Shown in pieces: positions 1 through 7,176 of a stretch of 64,000 nucleotides of DNA (position 1 is its first letter; each line of letters opens with the position of its first letter). Origin of the DNA: Mesonia sp008017825 (GTDB lineage: Bacteria > Bacteroidota > Bacteroidia > Flavobacteriales > Flavobacteriaceae); assembly GCF_008017825.1 (NCBI RefSeq), contig NZ_VRLS01000026.1, positions 62,001-126,000 on the forward strand. The letters are read 5' to 3'. Under the pieces are notes generated by a model, which searched no databases, was not told the DNA's origin, and saw only the letters and a program-made list of their open reading frames with translations. Made by a program: the position numbers and the translations under genes.

Positions 1-61
1 ATTGAGCATAGTTGCCCCAAGTAAATATAAAACTGAATATTATAGCAAGGTTAAATTTCAT
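1..61 (-). CDS. Start of an exported protein, cut by the window edge
   Basis: An ATG at 61-59 on the minus strand opens a frame that runs off the left edge after 20 codons. The visible residues begin MKFNLAIIFSFIF and end in NYAQ. They form a short positive n-region, a hydrophobic core and an Ala-containing cleavage site, so this looks like a type I signal peptide. The start lies 29 bp beyond the stop of the lipoprotein gene on the same strand, so the two may be cotranscribed. Nothing of the mature protein is visible. An outer-membrane protein is a guess from the location only. Confidence 0.6.
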   Translation of the reverse strand, partial: MKFNLAIIFSFIFTWGNYAQ

Positions 62-90
62 AATCTTTCAAAATGGGTTTAGGTGCAATT

Positions 91-1188
91 TTATCTTCTT
101 CTAGATGTTCTTCCGCTTGAAGAACTTCCGCTGCTTCTAGAACTTCTTGTAGATGATCCTGAGCTATTACTTCTTGTTGAAGGTGAAGAAGACCTAGTTG
201 TTGGTGTGCTTCTAGTAGATCTAGTATTAGAAGATCTCGTTCTCGAATTATTATAAGTAGGAGAAGATGATCTAGTGGTTCTAGAACTATTATTATAATA
301 GCTATTTCTGTTATTTGATCGTGTAGAACTACTTCTTGTGGTAGTTCTTGTCCTAGAGTTGCTATTGTATCGGCTATTAGAACTTCTTCGCGCATTTATA
401 TTGCTAGAATTCCTAACGTTAGTGTTTCTTCTTGCTGTAGAAGCGTCACGTCTGGTATAATTTGAATTCCTACTAGATGTAGCGGCATTTCTTCTGTAGT
501 CGCTTTTCGCAACATATCTACCTCTATTATTTCTGCCGTTGTTGTGATAAGCATAGCCGTAGTTTCCATAGTAGTAGGGATTATTATAATATCCTCCACC
601 ATAGTATCCGCCATAGCCATAATAACCATAACCTCCGCCATATCCGTAGTAACCCCAAGGTCTATAGTAGCCGCCCCATCCCCACGAGGAGAAACCTATA
701 TTCCAACCGTTATAAAATCCGCCACCATAACCCCATGATGCGTAATAAGGGTCATAAAACCCGCCATACATATATGGATTATTATCATAATAGTTAATCG
801 TTACATTTGAAGAATTAGAGCCCCAACCTCCCTCACTATTATTGTAATTTCCTTCATCATAATATTCTTCTTCATTATTTATATTTTGAGTATTGGGATT
901 GTTATTTGAAGAATATGAATCTACATCTGTAAATACAGCTGTTTCTTCATTATATTGCTGAGCTTCATTTATTTTTTCGCTTTGTTCAGCAAAGTAATTT
1001 TCGTAATAATTATCTGGTTTTATGGTTTGAGAAGTTTCATTTTTAATAACTTTATTATTGCTGGCATAAATTCCATCTTCTTCATAAGTAGAATTATCGT
1101 ATGAGCCGCAAGAAATTAGAGTGACAACTGCGAATAAATACATTGGCAGTTGAATGATTTTTTTAATATTTATGTGATGATATAGCAT
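91..1188 (-). CDS. Low-complexity lipoprotein, Gly/Tyr-rich core and Arg/Ser-rich tail
   Basis: 365 residues. The N-terminus carries a lipoprotein signal with lipobox LISC (Cys27). The upstream Met is preferred to Met16 because only it supplies the positive n-region (Lys9-Lys10). After an acidic, Asn-rich stretch (about 30-130) comes a Gly/Tyr/Trp-rich segment with repeated GYYGYGG-like units (about 137-215). The last 140 residues are almost only Arg, Ser, Thr and Asn. No catalytic domain is visible. Composition suggests a surface or matrix-associated protein with a disordered, strongly basic tail, but the function is unknown. The gene is divergent from proS across a 99-bp region with back-to-back promoters. 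Antisense open frames inside it are products of the low-complexity sequence. Confidence 0.8.
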   Translation of the reverse strand: MLYHHINIKKIIQLPMYLFAVVTLISCGSYDNSTYEEDGIYASNNKVIKNETSQTIKPDNYYENYFAEQSEKINEAQQYNEETAVFTDVDSYSSNNNPNTQNINNEEEYYDEGNYNNSEGGWGSNSSNVTINYYDNNPYMYGGFYDPYYASWGYGGGFYNGWNIGFSSWGWGGYYRPWGYYGYGGGYGYYGYGGYYGGGYYNNPYYYGNYGYAYHNNGRNNRGRYVAKSDYRRNAATSSRNSNYTRRDASTARRNTNVRNSSNINARRSSNSRYNSNSRTRTTTRSSSTRSNNRNSYYNNSSRTTRSSSPTYNNSRTRSSNTRSTRSTPTTRSSSPSTRSNSSGSSTRSSRSSGSSSSGRTSRRR

Positions 1189-1206
1189 ATCTTACGGTTT
1201 TAATTG

Positions 1207-1234
1207 TTGAACATATCAAATTTAATTAGTTTTG
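1207..1234 (+). promoter_or_regulatory. Promoter of proS (-33 TTG, -7 TAGTTTTG)
   Basis: TTG at 1207-1209 and TAGTTTTG at 1227-1234 are separated by 17 bp, matching the Bacteroidota housekeeping pattern. Transcription would begin near 1241. This gives a leader of about 45 nt to the ATG at 1288. Confidence 0.6.
1217..1224 (-). promoter_or_regulatory. Bacteroidota -7 box for the low-complexity lipoprotein
   Basis: On the minus strand this reads TAAATTTG, a perfect TAnnTTTG. A minus-strand TTG at 1247-1245 lies 20 bp upstream and fits the -33 element. The expected transcript start is about 20 bp before the ATG at 1188. Confidence 0.55.
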
Positions 1235-1287
1235 TGCGAACTAACAATTCATTAACATAAACACAACATTTGTGCCAAATCTTATAT

Positions 1288-2766
1288 ATGGGTAATAAGC
1301 TAACTGAAAGAAACAAAGATTATTCTAAATGGTATAACGAATTAGTAGTGCAAGCAGATCTTGCTGAAAATTCGGCTGTTAGAGGCTGTATGGTTATAAA
1401 ACCATATGGGTATGCAATTTGGGAAAAAATGCAGGCAGAATTAGATGCTAAGTTTAAAGAGACAGGGCATCAAAATGCTTACTTCCCTTTATTTGTGCCT
1501 AAAAGTTTATTTGAAGCAGAAGAGAAAAATGCAGAAGGTTTTGCTAAAGAATGTGCGGTGGTTACTCATTATAGGCTTAAAACCGATCCAGAAGATAAAT
1601 CAAAATTAATTGTAGATCCTGAAGCTAAACTAGAGGAAGAGCTGGTGGTTAGGCCAACTTCAGAAGCTATTATTTGGAATACCTACAAAGGTTGGATTCA
1701 GTCTTATAGAGACTTACCAATTCTCATCAATCAATGGGCTAATGTGGTACGTTGGGAAATGAGAACACGTTTATTTTTGAGAACTGCAGAGTTTTTATGG
1801 CAAGAAGGACATACAGCTCATGCAAGCAAAGGTGAGGCCTTAGCTGAAGCTAAGCAGATGAATAATATTTATGCTAATTTTTTAGAGAACTTTATGGCTA
1901 TTCCTGTGGTGCAAGGATTAAAGTCAGAAAGTGAGCGATTCGCTGGTGCGGAAGAAACTTTTTGCATTGAGGCTCTAATGCAAGATGGGAAGGCTTTACA
2001 AGCAGGAACTTCGCATTTCTTAGGACAAAATTTCGCCAAAGCTTTTGATGTGAAATATGCTAGCAAAGAAGGGAAATTAGAACACGTATGGGCTACAAGC
2101 TGGGGTGTTTCTACAAGACTTATGGGGGCTTTAATTATGACGCATAGTGATGATAAAGGATTAGTTTTACCTCCCAAATTAGCGCCTAATCAAGTCGTAA
2201 TTGTACCTATTTACAAAGGAGAAGAGCAACTTAAGGAAATTTCAGAAACCGCAAATGAATTAGCGGCAGAGCTTCGAGAAGCTGGTATTTCTGTTAAATA
2301 TGATAACCGTGATACTCATAAACCTGGATGGAAGTTTGCTCAATATGAATTACAAGGAGTTCCGTTAAGAATAGCTATTGGCCCTAAAGATTTAGAAAAG
2401 GGTACCGTTGAACTTGCAAGAAGAGATACGTTGACGAAAGAATTCGTAAATCAATCAGAAATTGTAGGAAAGGTAAAAGGCTTAATGGTAGAAATTCAAG
2501 ATACTTTGTTTCAAAAAGCTTTAGATTATAGAAGTGAGCATACCACCAAAGTAGATACGTTTGAAGAGTTCAAAAATGTTTTAAAGACTAAAGGAGGTTT
2601 TATTTCGGCTCATTGGGACGGAACTATAGAGACAGAGACTAAAATAAAAGAACTTACTAAAGCAACGATTAGGTGTATTCCTTTAGAGGCTGATAAAGAG
2701 GATGGTAAATGTGTGTTTTCGGGCAATCCTTCTAGTCAAAGAGTTCTTTTTGCTAAGGCTTATTAA
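1288..2766 (+). CDS. proS: Prolyl-tRNA synthetase (short, eukaryote/archaea-like type)
   Basis: Charges tRNA-Pro with proline in the cytoplasm. The 492-residue protein has class II synthetase motifs: RPTSEAIIW near residue 122 and the motif 2 segment RTRLFLRTAEFLWQEGHTAH near residue 160. An anticodon-binding domain follows, and then the C-terminal extension of the ProS3 type ending in GNPSSQRVLFAKAY. It lacks the long editing insertion of the classical bacterial enzyme. The ATG at 1288 was chosen over an in-frame TTG 18 bp upstream because family members begin near NKLTERNKDYSKW. In the C-terminal extension only single Cys residues remain where zinc-binding forms have more, so zinc binding there is doubtful. 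Confidence 0.97.
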   Translation: MGNKLTERNKDYSKWYNELVVQADLAENSAVRGCMVIKPYGYAIWEKMQAELDAKFKETGHQNAYFPLFVPKSLFEAEEKNAEGFAKECAVVTHYRLKTDPEDKSKLIVDPEAKLEEELVVRPTSEAIIWNTYKGWIQSYRDLPILINQWANVVRWEMRTRLFLRTAEFLWQEGHTAHASKGEALAEAKQMNNIYANFLENFMAIPVVQGLKSESERFAGAEETFCIEALMQDGKALQAGTSHFLGQNFAKAFDVKYASKEGKLEHVWATSWGVSTRLMGALIMTHSDDKGLVLPPKLAPNQVVIVPIYKGEEQLKEISETANELAAELREAGISVKYDNRDTHKPGWKFAQYELQGVPLRIAIGPKDLEKGTVELARRDTLTKEFVNQSEIVGKVKGLMVEIQDTLFQKALDYRSEHTTKVDTFEEFKNVLKTKGGFISAHWDGTIETETKIKELTKATIRCIPLEADKEDGKCVFSGNPSSQRVLFAKAY

Positions 2767-2794
2767 AATTTTTTTAAAATTTTTTTACTTAAGT

Positions 2795-2825
2795 TTTGGT
2801 ACATTGGAAATAAGTATTATTTTTG
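2795..2825 (+). promoter_or_regulatory. Promoter of the tRNA-Glu pair
   Basis: TTTG at 2795-2798 and TATTTTTG at 2818-2825, spaced by 19 bp, form a textbook Bacteroidota promoter. The predicted start is just before the first tRNA. The same transcript could continue through the second tRNA into rpsT. Confidence 0.7.
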
Positions 2826-2846
2826 CATCCGCATTGAAATAATAAC

Positions 2847-2918
2847 GGTCCGTTCGTCTAGGGGTTAGGACGCATGGTTTTCATCCATGTAACAGGGGTT
2901 CGATTCCCCTACGGACTA
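2847..2918 (+). tRNA. tRNA-Glu (UUC), first copy
   Basis: 72 nt fold into a full cloverleaf: acceptor GGTCCGT/ACGGACT with a terminal G-U pair, a D-loop containing GGGGTTA, anticodon loop TTTTCAT with anticodon UUC, and T-arm GGTTCGATTCC. The start was set so that T8 is conserved. CCA is not encoded; ACA follows. Confidence 0.97.
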
Positions 2919-2961
2919 CAAGAGTAGAGCATATTGCTCAATTGAAATATTAATAATTAAT

Positions 2962-3033
2962 GGTCCGTTCGTCTAGGGGTTAGGACGCATGGTTTTCATC
3001 CATGTAACAGGGGTTCGATTCCCCTACGGACTA
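2962..3033 (+). tRNA. tRNA-Glu (UUC), second identical copy
   Basis: Identical over all 72 nt to the copy at 2847-2918, with anticodon UUC. The 43-bp spacer has no separate promoter or terminator that I can see, so the two are probably processed from one transcript. Confidence 0.97.
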
Positions 3034-3061
3034 CAATCAAAAATAAATAAACCAAAGAGTT

Positions 3062-3310
3062 ATGGCAAATCATAAGTCGGCATTAAAGAGAATACGTAAT
3101 AGTGAGGTAAAGCGTTTAAGAAACCGTTACCAACATAAAACTACACGTAATGCCATAAAGAAGTTGAAGGGTGCAGATAAGAAAGAGGCTGAGGCATTAT
3201 TTCCTTCTGTGGTTGCAATGATTGATAAATTAGCAAAGCGTAATGTGATCCATTCTAACAAAGCGGCTAACTTAAAATCAAAATTAGCAAAGCACGTAGC
3301 GGCTCTATAA
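3062..3310 (+). CDS. rpsT: 30S ribosomal protein S20
   Basis: 82 residues, highly basic and helical, with the S20 pattern: MANHKSALKRIR at the start, a central KTTRNAIKKL, and a C-terminal HSNKAANLKSKLAKHVAAL. It binds 16S rRNA early in small-subunit assembly. The ATG at 3062 follows the second tRNA by 28 bp and no promoter box is seen between them, which suggests cotranscription with the tRNA-Glu pair. A terminator follows 28 bp after the stop codon. Confidence 0.97.
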   Translation: MANHKSALKRIRNSEVKRLRNRYQHKTTRNAIKKLKGADKKEAEALFPSVVAMIDKLAKRNVIHSNKAANLKSKLAKHVAAL

Positions 3311-3338
3311 ATTATTATAATTTATACTTACAATATTT

Positions 3339-3366
3339 AAAAGCTCCTTTTTTAGGGGCTTTTTTT
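3339..3366 (+). terminator. Terminator of rpsT
   Basis: The stem AAAAGCTCC/GGGGCTTTT (one G-U pair) with a 7-nt loop runs into a T tract. It suits the tRNA-rpsT transcript. Confidence 0.75.
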
Positions 3367-3402
3367 GGTAGAATTTTTTATCTTCTGTCTTAAATGTTAA
3401 AT

Positions 3403-3436
3403 AAAAAAGCCCTAACGAATTCGTTAGGGCTTTTTT
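3403..3436. terminator. Bidirectional terminator between rpsT and rho
   Basis: A perfect 34-nt palindrome: AAAAAAGCCCTAACGAA and its reverse complement, with an EcoRI-type GAATTC at the centre. A runs on one side and T runs on the other let it work for both convergent genes. It starts 24 bp beyond the rho stop codon. Confidence 0.85.
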
Positions 3437-3459
3437 ATTAGTTATTATAAAATGGATTG

Positions 3460-5085
3460 TTATCCATTCATAGAGATTAAAAACTCTTCGTTATTTCTAG
3501 TTTGTTTTACTTTGTCGTTAATGAACTCCATTGCTTCTATAGGGTTCATATCTGCTAAATATTTTCTAAGCACCCACATACGCTGTATGGTAGCTTCATC
3601 CAAGAGAATATCATCTCTTCTTGTGCTTGAAGAAGTAAGATCGATAGCTGGGAAAATTCTTCTGTTAGATATTTTTCTATCTAATTGAAGTTCCATATTA
3701 CCTGTACCTTTAAATTCTTCAAATATTACTTCGTCCATTTTTGAACCAGTCTCGGTAAGCGCTGTAGCAATAATAGATAAAGATCCACCACCTTCAATAT
3801 TTCTAGCGGCACCAAAGAAACGCTTAGGCTTGTGTAATGCATTGGCATCTACACCTCCACTTAGTATTTTTCCACTAGCAGGTTGTACTGTATTGTATGC
3901 TCTTGCTAAACGGGTAATCGAATCTAAAAGAATAACAACATCGTGCCCGCATTCAACTAGTCTCTTTGCTTTTTCAAGAACGATATTAGCTACTTTTACG
4001 TGTTCGTGAGCTTCTTTGTCAAAAGTAGAAGCAACAACCTCTCCGCTAACGTTACGTTGCATATCGGTAACCTCTTCTGGGCGTTCATCTATTAAAAGTA
4101 CAATTTGATAAACTTCAGGATGATTGGCAGCGATAGCATTTGCAATATCCTTAAGAAGCATTGTTTTACCTGTTTTAGGTTGAGAAACAATCATTCCTCT
4201 TTGTCCTTTTCCAATAGGAGAAAATAAATCGATGATTCTCGTTGAAACTGTACTTTGCTTTTCGGCGATATTGAATTTTTCCTCAGGGAATAGCGGAGTT
4301 AAGTGTTCAAAAGACACACGATCTCTTACTACTTGAGGGTCTAAGCCGTTAATTTTATTGATTTTAATAAGAGGAAAATATTTCTCCCCTTCTTTTGGTG
4401 GTCTTATTTGTCCTAAAACAGTATCTCCAGTTTTTAAACCAAAAAGTCTAATTTGAGATTGTGATACATAAATATCATCAGGAGATGATAGATAATTATA
4501 ATCAGAAGATCTTAAAAAACCATACCCATCTTGCATGATGTCTAAGACACCTTCACTTTCTATGATGGCGTCAAATTCGTAATCTGGCTCACGGTAACGA
4601 TTTCTTTTATCTCTATTCCCGTTATTCTTTGGGTGGTTAGATTTAGGATTTTCTTTTTTTCCTCGTGTATTGTTATCTTTATTAGATTTATGCTGAGGAG
4701 TTTTTCTATCCTGCTCTTTAGAAGGAGTGTTTTTAGATGAAATTTTAGGTTCATCTTTCTTCTCTTCTTTATGGGTAGGATTATGAGTAGGTTTTTTAGC
4801 AGGAGCTTTCTTATCTACGGGAGAAGTTTTCTCTTCTTTATTTTGCTTAGGAGCGGGCTTACGCTCTCTCTTAACCGGTGTTTTTTTAGTAGGAGCAGGC
4901 TTATTTTCTGCAGTATCATCTTTTAAAGCTTCTTTTACCTTATTAGGGTTGGCAGCTTGATAATCTAAAATTTGATAAACTAAATCTAATTTTTTTTGGG
5001 TTCTGTACTTAGGTACATTAAGTGATTTTGCAATTTCTTGAAGCTCAGGAAGCTTTTTTGCTTTTAATTCAGATATTTCTAACAT
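3460..5085 (-). CDS. rho: Transcription termination factor Rho with long basic insert
   Basis: Hexameric ATP-driven RNA translocase that ends transcription. The 541 residues show a Rho N-terminal SAP-like domain (about 6-42), a long low-complexity linker rich in Lys, Asn and Pro (about 50-165), and a cold-shock-type RNA-binding domain (about 178-248, including QDGYGFLR). The ATPase core follows, with Walker A PKTGKT (303-308), ERPEEV (334-339) and Walker B VVILLD (383-388). The E. coli protein is near 420 residues; the difference is mostly the linker, a known trait of Bacteroidota Rho and a candidate for added RNA binding or phase behaviour. It is transcribed divergently from the DUF4293 gene. 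Confidence 0.97.
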   Translation of the reverse strand: MLEISELKAKKLPELQEIAKSLNVPKYRTQKKLDLVYQILDYQAANPNKVKEALKDDTAENKPAPTKKTPVKRERKPAPKQNKEEKTSPVDKKAPAKKPTHNPTHKEEKKDEPKISSKNTPSKEQDRKTPQHKSNKDNNTRGKKENPKSNHPKNNGNRDKRNRYREPDYEFDAIIESEGVLDIMQDGYGFLRSSDYNYLSSPDDIYVSQSQIRLFGLKTGDTVLGQIRPPKEGEKYFPLIKINKINGLDPQVVRDRVSFEHLTPLFPEEKFNIAEKQSTVSTRIIDLFSPIGKGQRGMIVSQPKTGKTMLLKDIANAIAANHPEVYQIVLLIDERPEEVTDMQRNVSGEVVASTFDKEAHEHVKVANIVLEKAKRLVECGHDVVILLDSITRLARAYNTVQPASGKILSGGVDANALHKPKRFFGAARNIEGGGSLSIIATALTETGSKMDEVIFEEFKGTGNMELQLDRKISNRRIFPAIDLTSSSTRRDDILLDEATIQRMWVLRKYLADMNPIEAMEFINDKVKQTRNNEEFLISMNG

Positions 5086-5260
5086 TTAATAAAGAGGTAT
5101 AATAATATTTTCTTAGAATAAAGTTTCTAAAATTTCAAAGTAGATTTTTTTGAAAAAAATTTGAAGTTATAAGTAACCTTTATTGAAGTGGTTACGACTA
5201 GTTTATGCAATTATACAACTTTATTTTTAAATTTAAACTTTTAGAATACAATTAATATTA

Positions 5261-5268
5261 TATTTTTG
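5261..5268 (+). promoter_or_regulatory. -7 box of the DUF4293 gene
   Basis: TATTTTTG, a perfect -7 box 22 bp before the ATG at 5291. The -33 region has no clear TTG. Confidence 0.5.
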
Positions 5269-5290
5269 TGCTCAGAGAATTAAAAAAACA

Positions 5291-5701
5291 ATGATTCAAA
5301 GAATACAAAGTTTATATCTACTACTTGTAGTTTTAATTACCACTTTAGGAGCTTATTTTTTAAGCCTTTGGGTAACTGAGGCTGGAGAAGAGGTGTTTGC
5401 CTTAGACAGGTCTTACGTAGGTTTAGCATTATTACTGAGTTGTATTATGGCATTCTCTACTATATTTCTTTACAAAGACAGAAAACTTCAATTTGTAATG
5501 AACAGATTGAACATCATATTAAACTTTATTTTACTAGGATTTTTTGTTTACTGGTCGCTAATCATACCTGGAGAAATGCAAATTTCAGAGAAAGGTATTG
5601 GGATGTTTCTTCCTATTATTTCTATCGTTTTACTTGTAATGGCTAATAAAGCCATTAAGAAGGACGAAGCGCTTGTAAAATCTGTAGACCGTTTACGATA
5701 A
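5291..5701 (+). CDS. DUF4293 family inner-membrane protein
   Basis: 136 residues with four hydrophobic segments: about 7-26, 41-60, 70-90 and 98-118. It has the features I know from this Bacteroidota family, namely the opening MIQRIQSLYLLL, a central LYKDRKLQ and a C-terminal tail ending KSVDRLR. No enzymatic motif is present and the function is unknown. It sits head-to-head with rho, an arrangement I recall as common in flavobacteria. A strong terminator follows 32 bp downstream, so it is probably monocistronic. Confidence 0.85.
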   Translation: MIQRIQSLYLLLVVLITTLGAYFLSLWVTEAGEEVFALDRSYVGLALLLSCIMAFSTIFLYKDRKLQFVMNRLNIILNFILLGFFVYWSLIIPGEMQISEKGIGMFLPIISIVLLVMANKAIKKDEALVKSVDRLR

Positions 5702-5732
5702 ACCTAACATCTTAGTAGTATTAGTGCGTAAG

Positions 5733-5762
5733 AACCCAGGAGATTTTTCTTCTGGGTTTTTT
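5733..5762 (+). terminator. Terminator of the DUF4293 gene
   Basis: AACCCAGGAGA and TCTTCTGGGTT pair with one mismatch around a short T-rich loop, followed by a T run. Confidence 0.8.
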
Positions 5763-5789
5763 AGTTATTAGGGCAAAACCCTCTGGGTC

Positions 5790-5856
5790 GGGCTATTCGC
5801 TATAGCTTTTATTCCGCGAAAGCCTCATAAAAGGCTGCCGCTGCTATCCCTTTTGC
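5790..5856. repeat. REP-like intergenic repeat, copy A
   Basis: It begins GGGCTATTCGCTATAGCTTT and ends in a CTATCCCTTTTGC segment. The ends match copy B at 22410-22507: GGGCnTTCCGCTA-like on the left and TGCCGCTnCTATCCCT on the right. The middle is degenerate. It lies between the DUF4293 terminator and the phosphodiesterase stop codon. From memory, flavobacterial genomes carry many GGGCGTT...CTATCCCTAACGC elements of unknown function. Confidence 0.6.
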
Positions 5857-5863
5857 AAAAAAA

Positions 5864-6358
5864 TTATCGTGTTCCCAATTCGATTACTTCTAAGTTTTTA
5901 ATTTCGGCTTGTTCAACCTCAAACCGAAGCATGGTTCTTACTTGATGAAAACCATGTTTTCCACACGCTCCAGGATTCATGTGTAATAAACCTAACTTTT
6001 TGTCGGGCATTACTTTTAAAATGTGAGAATGTCCAGAGATAAAGAGTTTAGGCGGATTTTCTGTAATTTCTTCTTTTATTGCAGGTGAATATTTATTGGG
6101 GTATCCACCAATATGAGTGATCCAGACATCAACACCTTCACATATAAACCTATTATTCAGCGGAAATTCCTTTCGAGCTTCGTGGTTATCAATATTTCCA
6201 AAAACTGCACGTAAGGGTTTTATTTCTTTTAATTTATCGGTTACATTAAGATCTCCAATATCTCCCGCATGCCAAACTTCATCCGCTTGACGGGCGTACG
6301 CTAAAATTCTATCATCTATATAACTGTGGGTGTCGCTTAAAAGTAAAATCTTTTTCAA
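5864..6358 (-). CDS. YfcE/MJ0936-type metallophosphodiesterase
   Basis: A 164-residue calcineurin-like phosphoesterase. Metal-binding motifs run in family order: SDTHSYID near the start, GDIGD, GNIDNHE, then ITHIGGYP and the late GHSHI. The family hydrolyses phosphodiesters with Mn or Ni; the natural substrate is not known. The frame is open much further upstream, but that part overlaps truA and looks like noise. The family starts at (M)KKILLLSDTH, and here the codon is TTG at 6358, so a TTG start is likely. It is divergent from truA and separated from it by 73 bp. Confidence 0.85.
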   Translation of the reverse strand: MKKILLLSDTHSYIDDRILAYARQADEVWHAGDIGDLNVTDKLKEIKPLRAVFGNIDNHEARKEFPLNNRFICEGVDVWITHIGGYPNKYSPAIKEEITENPPKLFISGHSHILKVMPDKKLGLLHMNPGACGKHGFHQVRTMLRFEVEQAEIKNLEVIELGTR

Positions 6359-6400
6359 AATGGATATGGGTTTTCTAAGGTGTAGAAAAATATGTTTAAG

Positions 6401-6408
6401 TATCTTTG
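6401..6408 (+). promoter_or_regulatory. -7 box of truA
   Basis: TATCTTTG, a perfect -7 box ending 23 bp before the TTG start at 6432. No clear -33 TTG is seen. Confidence 0.5.
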
Positions 6409-6431
6409 CACGGTAAAAATAAGAATTAAGA

Positions 6432-7172
6432 TTGAAGTATTTTATTGATTTATCTTTTAACGGAAAAGACTTTTTTGGATGGCAAAGACAACCCAATGTT
6501 ATCACTGTGCAAGAAGTAATTGAAGATAAGTTGAGCATCGCTTTGCAAGAAAATGTTGAAATTGTAGGTGCAGGAAGAACCGATACGGGAGTTCACGCAA
6601 AACAAATTTTAGCTCATTTTGAAACACAAAAAAAATTTATTGTTCATGAATTTATTTTCAAGTTAAACACGATGTTGCCACCTAGTATTTCGGTAAATAG
6701 GTTATTTGCAGTGCAGCCTAAAGCTCATGCAAGATTTGATGCCATTGCCAGAGAGTATAAATATTACGTAGATACTCAAAAAAATCCCTTTAGTAACGCA
6801 ACTGCTTACTATATTAAGAAAAATATTGATGTTGAAGCGATGAATGAAGCTGCAAAAATCTTATTGGATTATAAAGACTTTGAATGCTTCTCCAAGGTTA
6901 AAACCGATGTGTTTACGTATAATTGTAAGATTTCCTATGCGCATTGGGAGAAGAAAGAGCATCAATTGATATTTACCATTAAAGCCGATCGATTTTTACG
7001 AAATATGGTTCGAGCAATTGTAGGAACTTTATTAGAAATAGGCGTGGGTAAAAGAAATATAGAAGACTTGCATCACGTTATTCAAAGCAAGAACCGTTCT
7101 TTAGCAGGAAAATCAGTAGATGCTAAAGGCTTATTTTTAACACAAGTAGAATACCCAAATTCAATATATTAA
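6432..7172 (+). CDS. truA: tRNA pseudouridine synthase A
   Basis: Converts uridines 38-40 of the tRNA anticodon stem to pseudouridine. The 246 residues include the catalytic-aspartate motif GAGRTDTGVHA near residue 46, an early FNGKDFFGWQRQP segment, and the late RFLRNMVRAIVG motif. The first codon is TTG; LKYFIDLSFNG aligns with the usual family start, so I accept it. The stop is 4 bp before the next gene, an ABC exporter, so the two are probably one operon. Confidence 0.95.
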   Translation: MKYFIDLSFNGKDFFGWQRQPNVITVQEVIEDKLSIALQENVEIVGAGRTDTGVHAKQILAHFETQKKFIVHEFIFKLNTMLPPSISVNRLFAVQPKAHARFDAIAREYKYYVDTQKNPFSNATAYYIKKNIDVEAMNEAAKILLDYKDFECFSKVKTDVFTYNCKISYAHWEKKEHQLIFTIKADRFLRNMVRAIVGTLLEIGVGKRNIEDLHHVIQSKNRSLAGKSVDAKGLFLTQVEYPNSIY

Positions 7173-7176
7173 AAAA

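Noticed and set aside
51..738. Several open frames overlapping the low-complexity lipoprotein gene on either strand
   Set aside because: They arise from Gly/Tyr- and Arg/Ser-rich codon repeats read in other frames, have no signal, and overlap a gene with a clear lipobox.
1270..1287. TTG start of proS at 1270
   Set aside because: Family members begin near NKLTERNKDYSKW, so ATG 1288 fits.
5864..6538. Longer start of the phosphodiesterase, at 6538
   Set aside because: The extra 60 residues overlap truA, lack family similarity and would cross the truA promoter.
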